DNA from: Microbacterium paraoxydans
Lineage (GTDB): Bacteria; Actinomycetota; Actinomycetes; Actinomycetales; Microbacteriaceae
Assembly (NCBI RefSeq): GCF_900105335.1
Contig: NZ_LT629770.1
Location: 1-64,000 of the forward strand
Reading direction: 5' to 3'
Length of the DNA stretch: 64,000 bases
Positions 30,848-39,617 of this stretch are shown here, piece by piece. Position 1 is the first letter of the stretch. Every line of letters begins with the position of its first letter. A program made the position numbers and the translations under genes. The notes beneath the pieces were generated by a model, which made no database searches, was not told where the DNA came from, and saw only the letters and a list, made by a program, of their open reading frames with translations.

Positions 30848-31605
30848 GCAAGGCGGAGGGCTTCGCGGCCGTGCCGAACTGGATGATCCGTGAGAAGCGG
30901 GTTCCCCGGAATGCGGTGCTGGTGTACGCGTCGCTGGCGTCTCGGTCGGGCCTGGGTGGGATTCACCCGTCGCAGGCGACGATCGCGCAGGAGTCGGGGC
31001 TGAGTGAGCGGACCGTGCGGAGCATGCTCGCCGAGCTCGAGAAGCTGGGCGTGATCGAGCGGCTGCGTCGGACGACCGGCACGAGGGGTCGTGGGAACCG
31101 TCTCCCGGATGGGTACACGCTCCACCCGAACGGCTCCCCGGACCTGGCGGCAACATTTGCCGGTAGCTCGATGCAACCGGCAACGAACGCGATGCAACCG
31201 GCAACGGAGGAGGTTGCAACCGGCAAGGAGCTGCAAGCCACTCCTCTTATAGAGGTAGAACCCGGAGAGGTAGAACCCGGTGAGGTAGCGGCACGCAAGC
31301 GCGCCGCCCGCATCCCGGATCCGTTCGTGCTGACGGCGGAGATGAGGGCCTGGGCAGCGGCCGAGGTTCCGGGTCTGGACGTCGATGCTCACACACGCGA
31401 GTTCGTGGACTACTGGCGGGCCGAGTCGGGCGCGAAGGCGTCGAAGCTCGACTGGCTCGCGACGTGGCGGAACTGGATGCGGAAGGCGCATCGGTGGAAC
31501 GCGTCGAAGAGCGGGCGCGCTACTCCGGACGATCGTCTGCGCGACGGCATCGAGCGCGGTGCCCGTCTCGCGGCTCTCGCGAGTGAGCAGGGGGCGCTCG
31601 CATGA
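30844..31605 (+). CDS. Replication initiation protein (winged helix, O-like)
   Basis: A 253-residue protein. Residues 1-90 form a winged-helix domain (AVLVYASLASRSGLGGIHPSQATIAQESGLSERTVRSMLAELEKLGVI), as in phage replisome organisers. The middle (95-150) is low-complexity because its DNA holds tandem repeats (31149-31288). The C-terminal part (160-253) is a helical domain with WRNWMRKA, as seen in DnaD/O-like proteins. Like lambda O, it probably binds an origin inside its own gene and recruits the helicase encoded just downstream. Confidence 0.78.
   Translation: MSKAEGFAAVPNWMIREKRVPRNAVLVYASLASRSGLGGIHPSQATIAQESGLSERTVRSMLAELEKLGVIERLRRTTGTRGRGNRLPDGYTLHPNGSPDLAATFAGSSMQPATNAMQPATEEVATGKELQATPLIEVEPGEVEPGEVAARKRAARIPDPFVLTAEMRAWAAAEVPGLDVDAHTREFVDYWRAESGAKASKLDWLATWRNWMRKAHRWNASKSGRATPDDRLRDGIERGARLAALASEQGALA
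31149..31288 (+). repeat. Iteron-like repeats, candidate replication origin
   Basis: Three copies of TGCAACCGGCAA start at 31172, 31193 and 31215 (21- and 22-bp spacing, two helical turns). An inverted core TTGCCGG lies at 31157-31163. A second family, GAGGTAGAACCCGG, starts at 31252 and 31267, with a truncated third at 31282 (15-bp period). A short A+T-richer patch (CTCTTATAGAGG) separates them. This resembles the origin inside lambda gene O. Confidence 0.6.
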
Positions 31606-31922
31606 ACATCCAGGAGACGAACCAGCTCCTCATCCGGATCCAGGTGATCGACAACCGGCAGATCGGCGACTCGACCGTGATCGCGTGGCACGAGCTCGTG
31701 AGCGACCTCGACTATGCGACGGCCGTGGAGGCCGTGAAGCTCCACCAGCGCGAGTCGACCGCCTACCTCACGCCGGCGCATGTCCGCGTCGCCGTCGAGC
31801 GCATCCGTCTCGCCGGGCTCGGTCCACAGCAGGACGAGTACGGCAACGACATCGAGCCCGACTATCCCGCGGTCGCCGCGTACGAGCGACTGCACCCTGA
31901 GCAGAGAGAGATCACGTCATGA
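31602..31922 (+). CDS. Hypothetical protein, possible helicase-loader-type
   Basis: A 106-residue helical protein (ETNQLLIRIQVIDNRQIGDSTVIAWHELVSDLDYATAVEAVKLH...LTPAHVRVAVERIR). This pattern is common just downstream of actinophage initiators; its place between initiator and helicase suggests a loader or adaptor. That is inference from position. Confidence 0.62.
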   Translation: MNIQETNQLLIRIQVIDNRQIGDSTVIAWHELVSDLDYATAVEAVKLHQRESTAYLTPAHVRVAVERIRLAGLGPQQDEYGNDIEPDYPAVAAYERLHPEQREITS

Positions 31923-32137
31923 GCGTCATCGTCACCGAGGCCACGCACCCCGGGCCGTGTTTCGCCTGCGACCTCGGCATCCGTCCCGGGCAGATGATCC
32001 GGCTGAACGAGGAGGTCGGCGCGGCGGGTGCAGACCCGGAGTGGGAGCACGTCACCTGCCCGGCCGCGCCGACCGTGTGCGGCGAGTGCTTCACCGAGGT
32101 CGCCCGCAACGGCGCCTGCATGTGCGGGGCGGTGTGA
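31919..32137 (+). CDS. Zinc-ribbon small protein
   Basis: A 72-residue protein with CFAC, a conserved-looking W-x-H-x-x-C (WEHVTC), and CGEC...CMC pairs, suggesting two zinc sites. Function unknown. ATGA/GTGA overlaps both sides. Confidence 0.62.
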   Translation: MSVIVTEATHPGPCFACDLGIRPGQMIRLNEEVGAAGADPEWEHVTCPAAPTVCGECFTEVARNGACMCGAV

Positions 32138-32520
32138 CAGTGAACGCGATCAAGGATGCCGCCCGCACGGTCTACGAGTGGGACCTCCGCCTCGGGTTCA
32201 ACCCTTCACGGTTTGAAAGCGAGCCCACGGAGATTGCGAAGCTTCGCGAGACGGTGCGGGCCACCCGCGCTTCCTGCAACCACGACTGGAAGAACCGCGT
32301 CGGCACCTACGGGGCCACAGGCCTAGGCGCTGAGTGCACGAAGTGCGGACAGCACCTCGAGCACGACTTCGACCCGTATTCCGATCGCGGGCACCCCGTG
32401 GGCAAGACCTGCACCCGGTGCGGTGCGACCGAGTGGATGTACGTCGATGGTCTGCTCTGCCTGATCCCAGAGCAGACCCCGCTTTACCAGCGCGGACTCG
32501 CGCGGCAGGAGAGGGATTGA
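32134..32520 (+). CDS. Zinc-finger protein of unknown function
   Basis: A 128-residue protein: helical N-terminus, then two Cys-rich units (SCNHDW...ECTKCGQH and KTCTRCGATEWMYVDGLLC). GTG start at 32134; GTG 32140 is possible. It lies directly before the helicase gene (TGATG). Confidence 0.62.
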   Translation: MTVNAIKDAARTVYEWDLRLGFNPSRFESEPTEIAKLRETVRATRASCNHDWKNRVGTYGATGLGAECTKCGQHLEHDFDPYSDRGHPVGKTCTRCGATEWMYVDGLLCLIPEQTPLYQRGLARQERD

Positions 32521-33764
32521 TGAGCGACTTCCTCGACGAGGTCCCGCCGGAGGACCCGTACGCTCCCGGCACGGCACCCGCCGTCGACGGCCTGGCCCTG
32601 TTCGAGCAGGGCGTGATCGGTGGGATGCTCGCGCACCCCCGCATCATCCCTGCGCTCGAGCGGGAGGTCGCAGCGGGCGACTTCCACGACGGCCGCCTAG
32701 GTGTGATCTTCACCCGGGTCGTCGAGTGGCACCTCGCCGGGGCGCACATCGACTACCTGTCCGTGTGGGACCAGCTCGCGGCGTGGGGCGTCCACGGGAT
32801 CTCGCTGCCGGAGCTCTCCGAGTGGGGCACGGTCACCGCCGACGCGGCACGGTTCTACGCGTCGAAGGTGAGGGAGGCGTCCGTGGAGCGGGTGCTCCGG
32901 CTGATCGGTGCCCGGCTCATGGAGGGCGGCGTCGAGCCGGGGGTCGCGATGGCACGCGCGGCGCAGGACCTCCGCACGCTGCGCGACATGGCCGTCGGTG
33001 GCATGTCGGTCCGGTGGCTGCGTGAGGTGCTGGACGTTCCCGAGGAGGACGACGCGTACGACTGGGCGATCCCGGGCCTGCTCGAGCGGCAGGACAGGCT
33101 CATGCTCTCGGCGGGTGAGGGCGTCGGCAAGTCGACGTTCCTCCGGCAGATCGCGACGATGTCCGCCGCCGGCCTGCACCCGTTCGAGGGCAGCGACATC
33201 CCGCCGCTGAACGTCCTCGTCATCGACGTCGAGAACAGCGAGCGGCAGTGGCGGCGTGCGGTGCGCGGGCTCACGGAGCGCGCGGCGATGGTCGGGCGGC
33301 GTGACCCCCGCGACCACCTCGCGTTGCACTGCGTGCCGCCGATGGACATCACGAACGCGAACGACCTCGGCCGGATCCACCGCTGGATCGATGAGTCGAA
33401 GCCGGACCTCGTGCTGATGGGGCCGCTGTACCGGATGACGGGCGGGTCGCTGAACAAGGAGGAGGAGGCGAAGCCCGTGCTGAACGCGCTCGACTCCATC
33501 CGTGAGCGCGACGTCGCGATGCTCATCGAGGTCCACGCGGGTCTCGACAAGGACGGCACGGGGGAGCGGGGGCTGCGTCCGCGTGGCTCGTCGACGCTCC
33601 TGGGCTGGCCGGAGTTCGGTCTCGGCATCCGCCGGGACAAGCAGATCGAGGGGCGGACGCCGACGTTCAGCCTCGTCCGGTGGCGCGGGGACCGTGACCG
33701 CCGGGACTTCCCTCGAAAGCTCATCTGGGGCAACAACTGGCCCTGGGAGAGATTGCCGTACTGA
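32520..33764 (+). CDS. Replicative helicase-like ATPase (DnaB N-domain plus RecA fold)
   Basis: A 414-residue protein. Residues 25-120 resemble the DnaB N-terminal domain (FEQGVIGGMLAHPRIIPALEREVAAGDFHDGRLGVIF). Residues 185-400 form a RecA-like ATPase of the RepA/AAA_25 type, with Walker A GEGVGKST (199-206), NVLVIDVENS (231-240) as the following strand, and DLVLMGPLYRM as the Walker B-type strand. It would unwind DNA at the origin in the nearby initiator gene. Confidence 0.82.
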   Translation: MSDFLDEVPPEDPYAPGTAPAVDGLALFEQGVIGGMLAHPRIIPALEREVAAGDFHDGRLGVIFTRVVEWHLAGAHIDYLSVWDQLAAWGVHGISLPELSEWGTVTADAARFYASKVREASVERVLRLIGARLMEGGVEPGVAMARAAQDLRTLRDMAVGGMSVRWLREVLDVPEEDDAYDWAIPGLLERQDRLMLSAGEGVGKSTFLRQIATMSAAGLHPFEGSDIPPLNVLVIDVENSERQWRRAVRGLTERAAMVGRRDPRDHLALHCVPPMDITNANDLGRIHRWIDESKPDLVLMGPLYRMTGGSLNKEEEAKPVLNALDSIRERDVAMLIEVHAGLDKDGTGERGLRPRGSSTLLGWPEFGLGIRRDKQIEGRTPTFSLVRWRGDRDRRDFPRKLIWGNNWPWERLPY

Positions 33765-33778
33765 GAAAGGACATGGGG

Positions 33779-34009
33779 ATGGCTACCAACAAGGGACGAC
33801 GGATCGTCGACGCGCTCGACGACCTGCGTGCAGAGCTGCGGCTCTCGAACCAGATCGAGGTGCTCCGTGCGGGCGCTTCGTTCCTGGACCACGACAAGGG
33901 CGAACGCGCCAAGACCGACACCGCGAAGGCTCGCCTCGCGCGGCAGAACCAGCTTCGGGCGGACATCCGCGCCGCCCTCGCAACCGACACGGAGGACAAC
34001 GCATCATGA
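33779..34009 (+). CDS. Hypothetical small helical protein
   Basis: A 76-residue charged, helical protein (ALDDLRAELRLSNQIEVLRAGASFLDHDKGERAK). ATG 33779 lies 8 nt from AAAGG; ATG 33773 lies only 2 nt away. No family recognised. Confidence 0.58.
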   Translation: MATNKGRRIVDALDDLRAELRLSNQIEVLRAGASFLDHDKGERAKTDTAKARLARQNQLRADIRAALATDTEDNAS

Positions 34010-34458
34010 TCGAGTCGATCTTCTTCAACCCGTGGATCTGGATCATCCCGATCCTCATGGTCGTGCTGGTGGCGCTGACCGTCGTCGGGGGTTTCGCGCT
34101 CTGGCGAGACGACCTGTCGCTGTGGATGCTCCCGACGATCATCTCGCCGTTCGCACTCCTCATCCTCGGCGGCTTCTACTTCGGGGCGATGCTCCCGCCG
34201 TACGACGTCTCCTACTACCAGACGTACCGGATCACCGGCGAACTGACGCAGGTGGAATCAGCGTTCAACGGCGACGAGGGCACGATGAGTCAGGTCTTCA
34301 TCGCCCGCGTCGACGGTGTCGACCTGTTCATCCGGTCCGGCGATCAGCGGTTCCGATCGCTGGACGCCGGCGACGAGGTGAACCTCGTCTGCGAGAAGCG
34401 GTTCGCGTACTTCCAGGAGCCGTGGTTCGACTGCTCGTTCGGTGGTGAGCAGCGATGA
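34006..34458 (+). CDS. Two-TM membrane protein with C-terminal domain
   Basis: A 150-residue protein with two N-terminal membrane segments (about 9-33 and 38-63) and an 85-residue C-terminal beta-like domain (YYQTYRITGELTQVESAFNGDEG...). Odd within a replication block; possible membrane attachment or exclusion role, unproven. Overlaps both neighbours by 4 nt. Confidence 0.65.
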   Translation: MIESIFFNPWIWIIPILMVVLVALTVVGGFALWRDDLSLWMLPTIISPFALLILGGFYFGAMLPPYDVSYYQTYRITGELTQVESAFNGDEGTMSQVFIARVDGVDLFIRSGDQRFRSLDAGDEVNLVCEKRFAYFQEPWFDCSFGGEQR

Positions 34459-34898
34459 CGATCGAGGAGGAGTACGTCCGGTTCGTCGCGGACGCCGACT
34501 GGACCGACGAGTGCGAGGTGCTCGCCCGGATGCGGAAGCGGAAAATGCGGCTCACGCCCGCTCAGGCGCGCGCATTCGCCGCCGAGCTGGTGGAGGCCGC
34601 CGGGAACGCTGAGAGCGCCGCAAACGAGGCTGTGCGACCAGTGGTGGCACCTGCGTTCGATCTGCTCGGGGCGCTCGACGTCGCGATCCAGCGGGAGAAG
34701 GACCGTGCACACGTCCAGGTCGAGACGATCGCCGTCGAGCTCGGCGCGACCGTGTCCCACTCGGCGCCGGTGTCGCCGGACTGCGCCGCCGGGAAGCACC
34801 CGCACGGGTGGCAGGACACGGCGTGGGACGACGACGCCGACGTCGAGGTTCCCTGCACCTGCTCATGCCACGACACCACCGAGGAGAGCGCAGCATGA
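34455..34898 (+). CDS. Hypothetical protein with C-terminal Cys/His tail
   Basis: A 147-residue helical protein (RLTPAQARAFAAELVEAAGNAESAANEAV) ending in CTCSCH, with an upstream CAAGKHPHGW that may complete a zinc site. No family recognised. Confidence 0.6.
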   Translation: MTIEEEYVRFVADADWTDECEVLARMRKRKMRLTPAQARAFAAELVEAAGNAESAANEAVRPVVAPAFDLLGALDVAIQREKDRAHVQVETIAVELGATVSHSAPVSPDCAAGKHPHGWQDTAWDDDADVEVPCTCSCHDTTEESAA

Positions 34899-35458
34899 GC
34901 GCCGCGCGGATCCTCACGGTTCGTCAGCCGTGGGCGTGGGCGATTATCCACGGCGGGAAGACCGTCGAGAACCGGACGCGGAACATCGCGGGCGACTACC
35001 GCGGACCCGTCCTCATCCACGTCGCGAAGGCATACGCCGACGACTGGCAGTCGAACGTACTCGCCGGCATCATGAACCGACACGACGGCGTCTACGACGA
35101 GCCGCAGCCGTGGCGCGACCCCGCCGGTGCGATCATCGGCGTCGTCGACCTCGTCGACTCGCACCCCGTCGAGTCATGCATCGAGCAGCAGCACGACGGC
35201 GACTGGTTCGTCTGCTCCGAGTGGGCGGAGCGCGCGGGGCATCACCTCGTGCTCGCGAACCCGCGGGCGCTCGACGAGCCGATCCCGTACCGCGGGGCGC
35301 TCGGCCTCCGCCGGACCGCGTTCGGCATCGCGGGGGACTGGCTGTACGAGGAGACCGATCGGTGCACCTGCGGCGCGGGCGGCACGATCGGCGCACTCTA
35401 CGGCCACGAGCCCGGATGCGGCCTCGAGCCGGTCGCGCGACTGGCGGCGACGTCATGA
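34895..35458 (+). CDS. ASCH-domain protein
   Basis: A 187-residue protein with the ASCH signature at the N-terminus (ILTVRQPWAWAIIHGGKTVENRTRN ... GPVLIHVAKAY) and a central AIIGVVDLVD. ASCH proteins are RNA-binding or RNA-modifying beta-barrels (PUA-like). The C-terminal region carries a CTCGAGG...C cluster. The role in phage is unknown; it overlaps its neighbours by 4 nt. Confidence 0.8.
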   Translation: MSAARILTVRQPWAWAIIHGGKTVENRTRNIAGDYRGPVLIHVAKAYADDWQSNVLAGIMNRHDGVYDEPQPWRDPAGAIIGVVDLVDSHPVESCIEQQHDGDWFVCSEWAERAGHHLVLANPRALDEPIPYRGALGLRRTAFGIAGDWLYEETDRCTCGAGGTIGALYGHEPGCGLEPVARLAATS

Positions 35459-35622
35459 GCGCCCCGACCCCCGTCGCCGACCGCCTCCACGCCCGCACCG
35501 ACAACCCCCGCCGCGCGTACTGCGGCACCACCGACGCCCCCAAGTTCGCCCACGACCTCCGCACCGTGACCTGCCCGAACTGCGCAGCCGCGATCCGAGC
35601 AGACAAGGAGACCACACCATGA
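35455..35622 (+). CDS. Small protein with Cys motifs
   Basis: A 55-residue protein with YCGTT and CPNCAAAI, a single zinc-ribbon-like unit. ATGA overlaps on both sides support expression. Function unknown. Confidence 0.55.
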   Translation: MSAPTPVADRLHARTDNPRRAYCGTTDAPKFAHDLRTVTCPNCAAAIRADKETTP

Positions 35623-37136
35623 CCCTCCACTACGACGACGCCGGCCTCCGCCTGTTCCACGGGTCGAACAAGGACATCCTCCCGACGTTCGCGGATGCGT
35701 CGTTCGATTCGATCGTCACCGACCCGCCCTACGAGCTCGGCTTCATGGGCAAGGGGTGGGACTCGTCCGGCATCGCGTACGACGTCGACGTGTGGCGTGA
35801 GTGCTTCCGCGTGCTCAAGCCCGGCGGGCATCTTCTCGCGTTCGGCGGCACCCGCACCTGGCACCGCATCGCCGTCGCGATCGAGGATGCCGGGTTCGAG
35901 ATCCGCGACTCGATCGCCTGGATGTACGGCAGCGGATTTCCCAAGTCCCTGAACGTGGCAAACGCGATCGACAAGTCGCGGAATGACCAAGACGAAGTGC
36001 TCGCAGTTACTACCCGGCTCGCTGACCTCGCGGCAGCCGCGGGCGTCACCCGTCGCCAGATCGACGAAGCGATGGGCACCAGCGACATGGGCGGGTGGTG
36101 GCTTTCCCGCATTCGAGGTCGAGCAGCCATCGCGTCCGTCGAGAACTGGGGGCGCCTGCGGGATCTTATCCCCGGCGCCTCAGAGCTCGACGACGAGGTA
36201 TGGCGGCTGAACGGACGGAAGGGCGCACCCGGGGAGGCGTGGGCCGCGCGCGAGATCATCGGGCAGGCACAGGACCGTCGCGGCGACGGCACAGTAATCG
36301 GTCTCGGCCACTCAGGCGAAATCGCCCGCGCGACCTCAGATGTGGCGCGCCAGTGGGAGGGCTGGGGTACTGCGCTCAAGCCGGCGTTCGAGCCGATCAT
36401 CGTCGCGCGGAAGCCGCTGGTCGGGACGGTCGCGGCGAACGTGCTTGCGTACGGCACCGGAGCGATCAACATCGACGCAAACCGTGTGCACACCGCTGGC
36501 AGCGAGGCAAAGGCGTACAAGGTGAAGCAGCTGAAGCCGGGCGCGACCCTCAACAGGGAAGGCGGCAACTGGCGCCCGGACGATCCCGACGCCGAGACGT
36601 ACGAGGGGGAAACTAAAGCGGGTCGGTTCCCGTCGAACGTGCTGCTCGACGAGTCGCAGGCCGCTGCGCTCGACGCGCAGACCGGCACGTTGACCAGTGG
36701 CACCGGAGCGGTGAAGCGCGCCTCGAGCGCAGCGCGCGACGGCAACCGCGGCGCAGCGCTAGGCAAGGAATCGCGCGCCGAGGGAACTGAGATGGTTTCG
36801 TACGGCGACAGCGGGGGAGCGTCGCGCTACTTCCCGACGTTCCGCTACGCCGCGAAGGCCCCGGGCACCGAGCGGCCCGAGGTCGACGGCGTCGCGCATG
36901 CGACTGTGAAGCCCCTCGACCTGATGCGCTGGCTCGTCCGCCTCGTCACACGCCGCGGCGGCCACGTCCTCGACCTGTTCGCCGGCTCCGGCACCACCGG
37001 AGAGGCAGCCCTGCTCGAAGGCATGGAATGCACGCTGATCGAGCTCGAAGCCGATCACCTTCCGCTGATCCTCGCGAGGGTGCGGAAGCCGCTGCAGACG
37101 TCGCTATTCGGCGACTGGGAAGGGGGTGTGGCATGA
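35619..37136 (+). CDS. Beta-type DNA methyltransferase (N6-adenine or N4-cytosine)
   Basis: A 505-residue enzyme with catalytic motif IV DPPY (35-38) near the N-terminus and the AdoMet motif FAGSGTT (about 454-460) near the C-terminus, the beta order. About 400 residues between include a segment resembling an HTH (LADLAAAAGVTRRQIDEAMGTSDMGGWWL, near 135-165), which may be target recognition. No restriction partner is adjacent, so it is probably an orphan methylase protecting phage DNA or acting in regulation. Confidence 0.88.
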   Translation: MTLHYDDAGLRLFHGSNKDILPTFADASFDSIVTDPPYELGFMGKGWDSSGIAYDVDVWRECFRVLKPGGHLLAFGGTRTWHRIAVAIEDAGFEIRDSIAWMYGSGFPKSLNVANAIDKSRNDQDEVLAVTTRLADLAAAAGVTRRQIDEAMGTSDMGGWWLSRIRGRAAIASVENWGRLRDLIPGASELDDEVWRLNGRKGAPGEAWAAREIIGQAQDRRGDGTVIGLGHSGEIARATSDVARQWEGWGTALKPAFEPIIVARKPLVGTVAANVLAYGTGAINIDANRVHTAGSEAKAYKVKQLKPGATLNREGGNWRPDDPDAETYEGETKAGRFPSNVLLDESQAAALDAQTGTLTSGTGAVKRASSAARDGNRGAALGKESRAEGTEMVSYGDSGGASRYFPTFRYAAKAPGTERPEVDGVAHATVKPLDLMRWLVRLVTRRGGHVLDLFAGSGTTGEAALLEGMECTLIELEADHLPLILARVRKPLQTSLFGDWEGGVA

Positions 37137-38104
37137 GCCGCACGATGGAGGTCCTCGCGACCGTGGAGCACGGCACCGTCGACGGGTACCGTGCCGGATG
37201 CCACGGCTCCACGGTGTCCTGCGGCGCGGCCGTGTCCTGCACCGACGTCTACATCCGGTATCAGGGCGACTGGGGATTCCGGAAGCGCGTCGACGCCGGC
37301 GAGAACCCCGCCGACATCGTCGCCGAGGAGACCGCCGAGCTTGAGGCGATCCGGGAGCGCGACAAGGCCGCGAACCGGAAAGCGAAGGCCGCCGCCGCCC
37401 GCGCCGAGAAGGAACGCGACGAGAGGAAGGCGCGCGCTGCGGAGCCGAACCTCACGGAGCGGATCGGCGACGACGTCCGCCGGCTCATCAGCGAGGGGAA
37501 GACGGTCCGGGAGATCGCGGCCGAGCTGAAGGTCGCGATCGCGTCGGTCACCCGCACCCGGGAAGCGCTCGGCATCAAGGGCCCGCCGCCCCGGATCATC
37601 GTCGACGTCGCCGAGGTCGCCCGCCTCCACGCCGAGGGCTACTCGGACACGGTGATCGCCCAACGCATGGGTGTCGCGAACAGCACGATCAGCACGATCC
37701 GTCGGGAGAAGCTGAAGCTCCCGCGCCTGTCGCCGAAGGTCGCCCGGGCACACGAGGAGTCGCCGCGTGCCGCCCGGCAGCGTCGCATCGTCGAGCTGCA
37801 CGGGCAGGGCATGACGGACCAGCAGATCGCCGACGAGCTCGGCACCACCCGGTCCGCGGTCTACCAGGCCCGGGTCCGGCTCAACCTTCCCCTGAACCGG
37901 GCACGCACCCGCGGACCGTACAAGCCCCGCACGACCACAAGGCCGGAGCGGGTGGAACTCGCCCCCGACGCGGACATCACACATGGCACCCCTGACGGCT
38001 ACACGGCCGGATGCCGCGGTCGCGGATGCCCGAGCACCCCGACATGCACCGAAGCGATGCTGAACGCTCACAGGGCCGCACGCCGACAGGCAGGAGGCGA
38101 GTGA
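37133..38104 (+). CDS. Triple-HTH protein with matching Cys motifs at both ends
   Basis: A 323-residue basic protein. Three HTH units occur at about 110-147, 158-195 and 215-252, each with the pattern EGxT/GMTxxxIAxxLGVxxSxV. They are flanked by two similar motifs, HGTVDGYRAGC (13-23, followed by further Cys) and HGTPDGYTAGC (284-294, followed by C-x-x-x-x-x-C). A charged coiled coil (66-105) follows the first. It probably binds repeated DNA; regulator, partition or origin-binding roles are all possible. Overlaps the methylase by 4 nt. Confidence 0.7.
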   Translation: MSRTMEVLATVEHGTVDGYRAGCHGSTVSCGAAVSCTDVYIRYQGDWGFRKRVDAGENPADIVAEETAELEAIRERDKAANRKAKAAAARAEKERDERKARAAEPNLTERIGDDVRRLISEGKTVREIAAELKVAIASVTRTREALGIKGPPPRIIVDVAEVARLHAEGYSDTVIAQRMGVANSTISTIRREKLKLPRLSPKVARAHEESPRAARQRRIVELHGQGMTDQQIADELGTTRSAVYQARVRLNLPLNRARTRGPYKPRTTTRPERVELAPDADITHGTPDGYTAGCRGRGCPSTPTCTEAMLNAHRAARRQAGGE

Positions 38105-38781
38105 TGGACCCGCTCACGATCATCGACCCCAACGCCGCACATGACCAGTGGGTGCGCGAGCATGAGTGGCACCTCGCGATCCTCCCCGACCTGATCGACG
38201 CGATCGTCGACGCCACCCTTCCCGACATCCCCGTCGGCGGCGGCTCCCGCTTCGACAAGGACCAGATCACCGGAGGCGGCTACCTCGACAACATGCGCGC
38301 ACTCGACGCCTACACGGTCAGCTCCGGAGGCCGCATCATCGGACAGGGCGCAGCAGCCGACGCCCGCGAACTCTGGTACGAACTCATCACCTACCTCGGG
38401 GCCGCGGCGCAGGTCGTCTCCCGCCCGATCCGACCGGTGCCACCCATCGGGAACACCGTCGACGCGGACCCGCTCACCGCTCGCGGGGAAGCACTCATCG
38501 CCGTCGGGTGGCTGATCGACCACGGCGACCGGATCGCAGAGGCCCCCGTGCTCGACAAGGAACCGACGGACCTGTTCGCCCTGATCCGACACCTACGAGG
38601 CCGCTACGGGGTGTTCCCGCACCCGCGACGGGCACGGCTCGCGATCTGCACGGTGTGCGGGGAGACGACGGTGCGGACGTGGTGGGCGACGTCCCGTGAC
38701 GGACGGGCGCGATCCGTCGAAGTGAAGACCTGCTCGACCTGCGGAGACGAGCACCGCGAAGACGAAGGGACAGCATCATGA
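38104..38781 (+). CDS. Hypothetical protein with C-terminal zinc ribbon
   Basis: A 225-residue protein, helical for 170 residues, ending in a zinc-ribbon-like unit (AICTVCGETTVRTWWA...KTCSTCGDEH, two C-x2-C). No family recognised. TGATG and ATGA junctions with its neighbours. Confidence 0.65.
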   Translation: MDPLTIIDPNAAHDQWVREHEWHLAILPDLIDAIVDATLPDIPVGGGSRFDKDQITGGGYLDNMRALDAYTVSSGGRIIGQGAAADARELWYELITYLGAAAQVVSRPIRPVPPIGNTVDADPLTARGEALIAVGWLIDHGDRIAEAPVLDKEPTDLFALIRHLRGRYGVFPHPRRARLAICTVCGETTVRTWWATSRDGRARSVEVKTCSTCGDEHREDEGTAS

Positions 38782-39617
38782 CCGACCAGAAGCTCATCGA
38801 CGACGTGGTCACGGCATTCGCCGTCCGCGACATTACCGCCCCGAGCCGCGACGACATCGCCCGCGTGCTCGAGGTGTTCGAGACCTCGCTCCGACGATGC
38901 GGGTGCGACGACTGCACCACCGCCCGACGGGAACGAATCGGCCTCACCGAACACGACCTCACCAGCCTCGCCCGCGTGCTCCACGAGGTCGTCTACTCGC
39001 CGGGCGCATCGTTCGACCGGGCCGTCCCCGGCATCCAGGAGTACATGCACGCGTGCGCCGAGAAGGTGGCAGCGGCGCTCCCGTGGGTGGTGCCGACGCA
39101 CGAGGTCGAGCTCGTGGTTACTGAGGCGCACACCCCGACCGACGACGAGCGGGAGGCGCTGATCGACGTGATGGTGATGACGAAGCTCAGCGACTACGCC
39201 GCAACCGACATGAGCACCATCCACCAGGCGGTCGATGCGATCCTCGCTTCGGACGTGTGGCGCTTCCGTCGTTCCGAGGTACCGGAGTCGAGCGCGGGCC
39301 TGATCGCGATGTTGCGGGCATGGATCGACGGCGAACCCTTCGAGGTGTCCCAGGAACGTACCGGTCAGCCTGTCGCGAAGGTGCCGTTCGCCCAGCAGCA
39401 GGGGTATTTCAACGGGTATGCCGCGGCTGTCGACCACGTCGCTGCGATCCTCGCCGCCGTCCCGGAGCCGCAGGGCGAACCGTCCGACGCGCAGGTGGAA
39501 GCCGCACTCATCGCGCACCTTGGCTACGACCCCGCACCCGCGGGCTTCCCATTCAAGGACGACGAGAAGGATCAGATGCGTGCCGCCCTCCGCGCGGCCG
39601 AGGAGGCGAAGCGATGA
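38778..39617 (+). CDS. Hypothetical protein
   Basis: A 279-residue acidic, mainly helical protein with an early Cys pair (RRCGCDDCTT). Local repeats of helical segments but no motif recognised. Confidence 0.62.
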   Translation: MTDQKLIDDVVTAFAVRDITAPSRDDIARVLEVFETSLRRCGCDDCTTARRERIGLTEHDLTSLARVLHEVVYSPGASFDRAVPGIQEYMHACAEKVAAALPWVVPTHEVELVVTEAHTPTDDEREALIDVMVMTKLSDYAATDMSTIHQAVDAILASDVWRFRRSEVPESSAGLIAMLRAWIDGEPFEVSQERTGQPVAKVPFAQQQGYFNGYAAAVDHVAAILAAVPEPQGEPSDAQVEAALIAHLGYDPAPAGFPFKDDEKDQMRAALRAAEEAKR

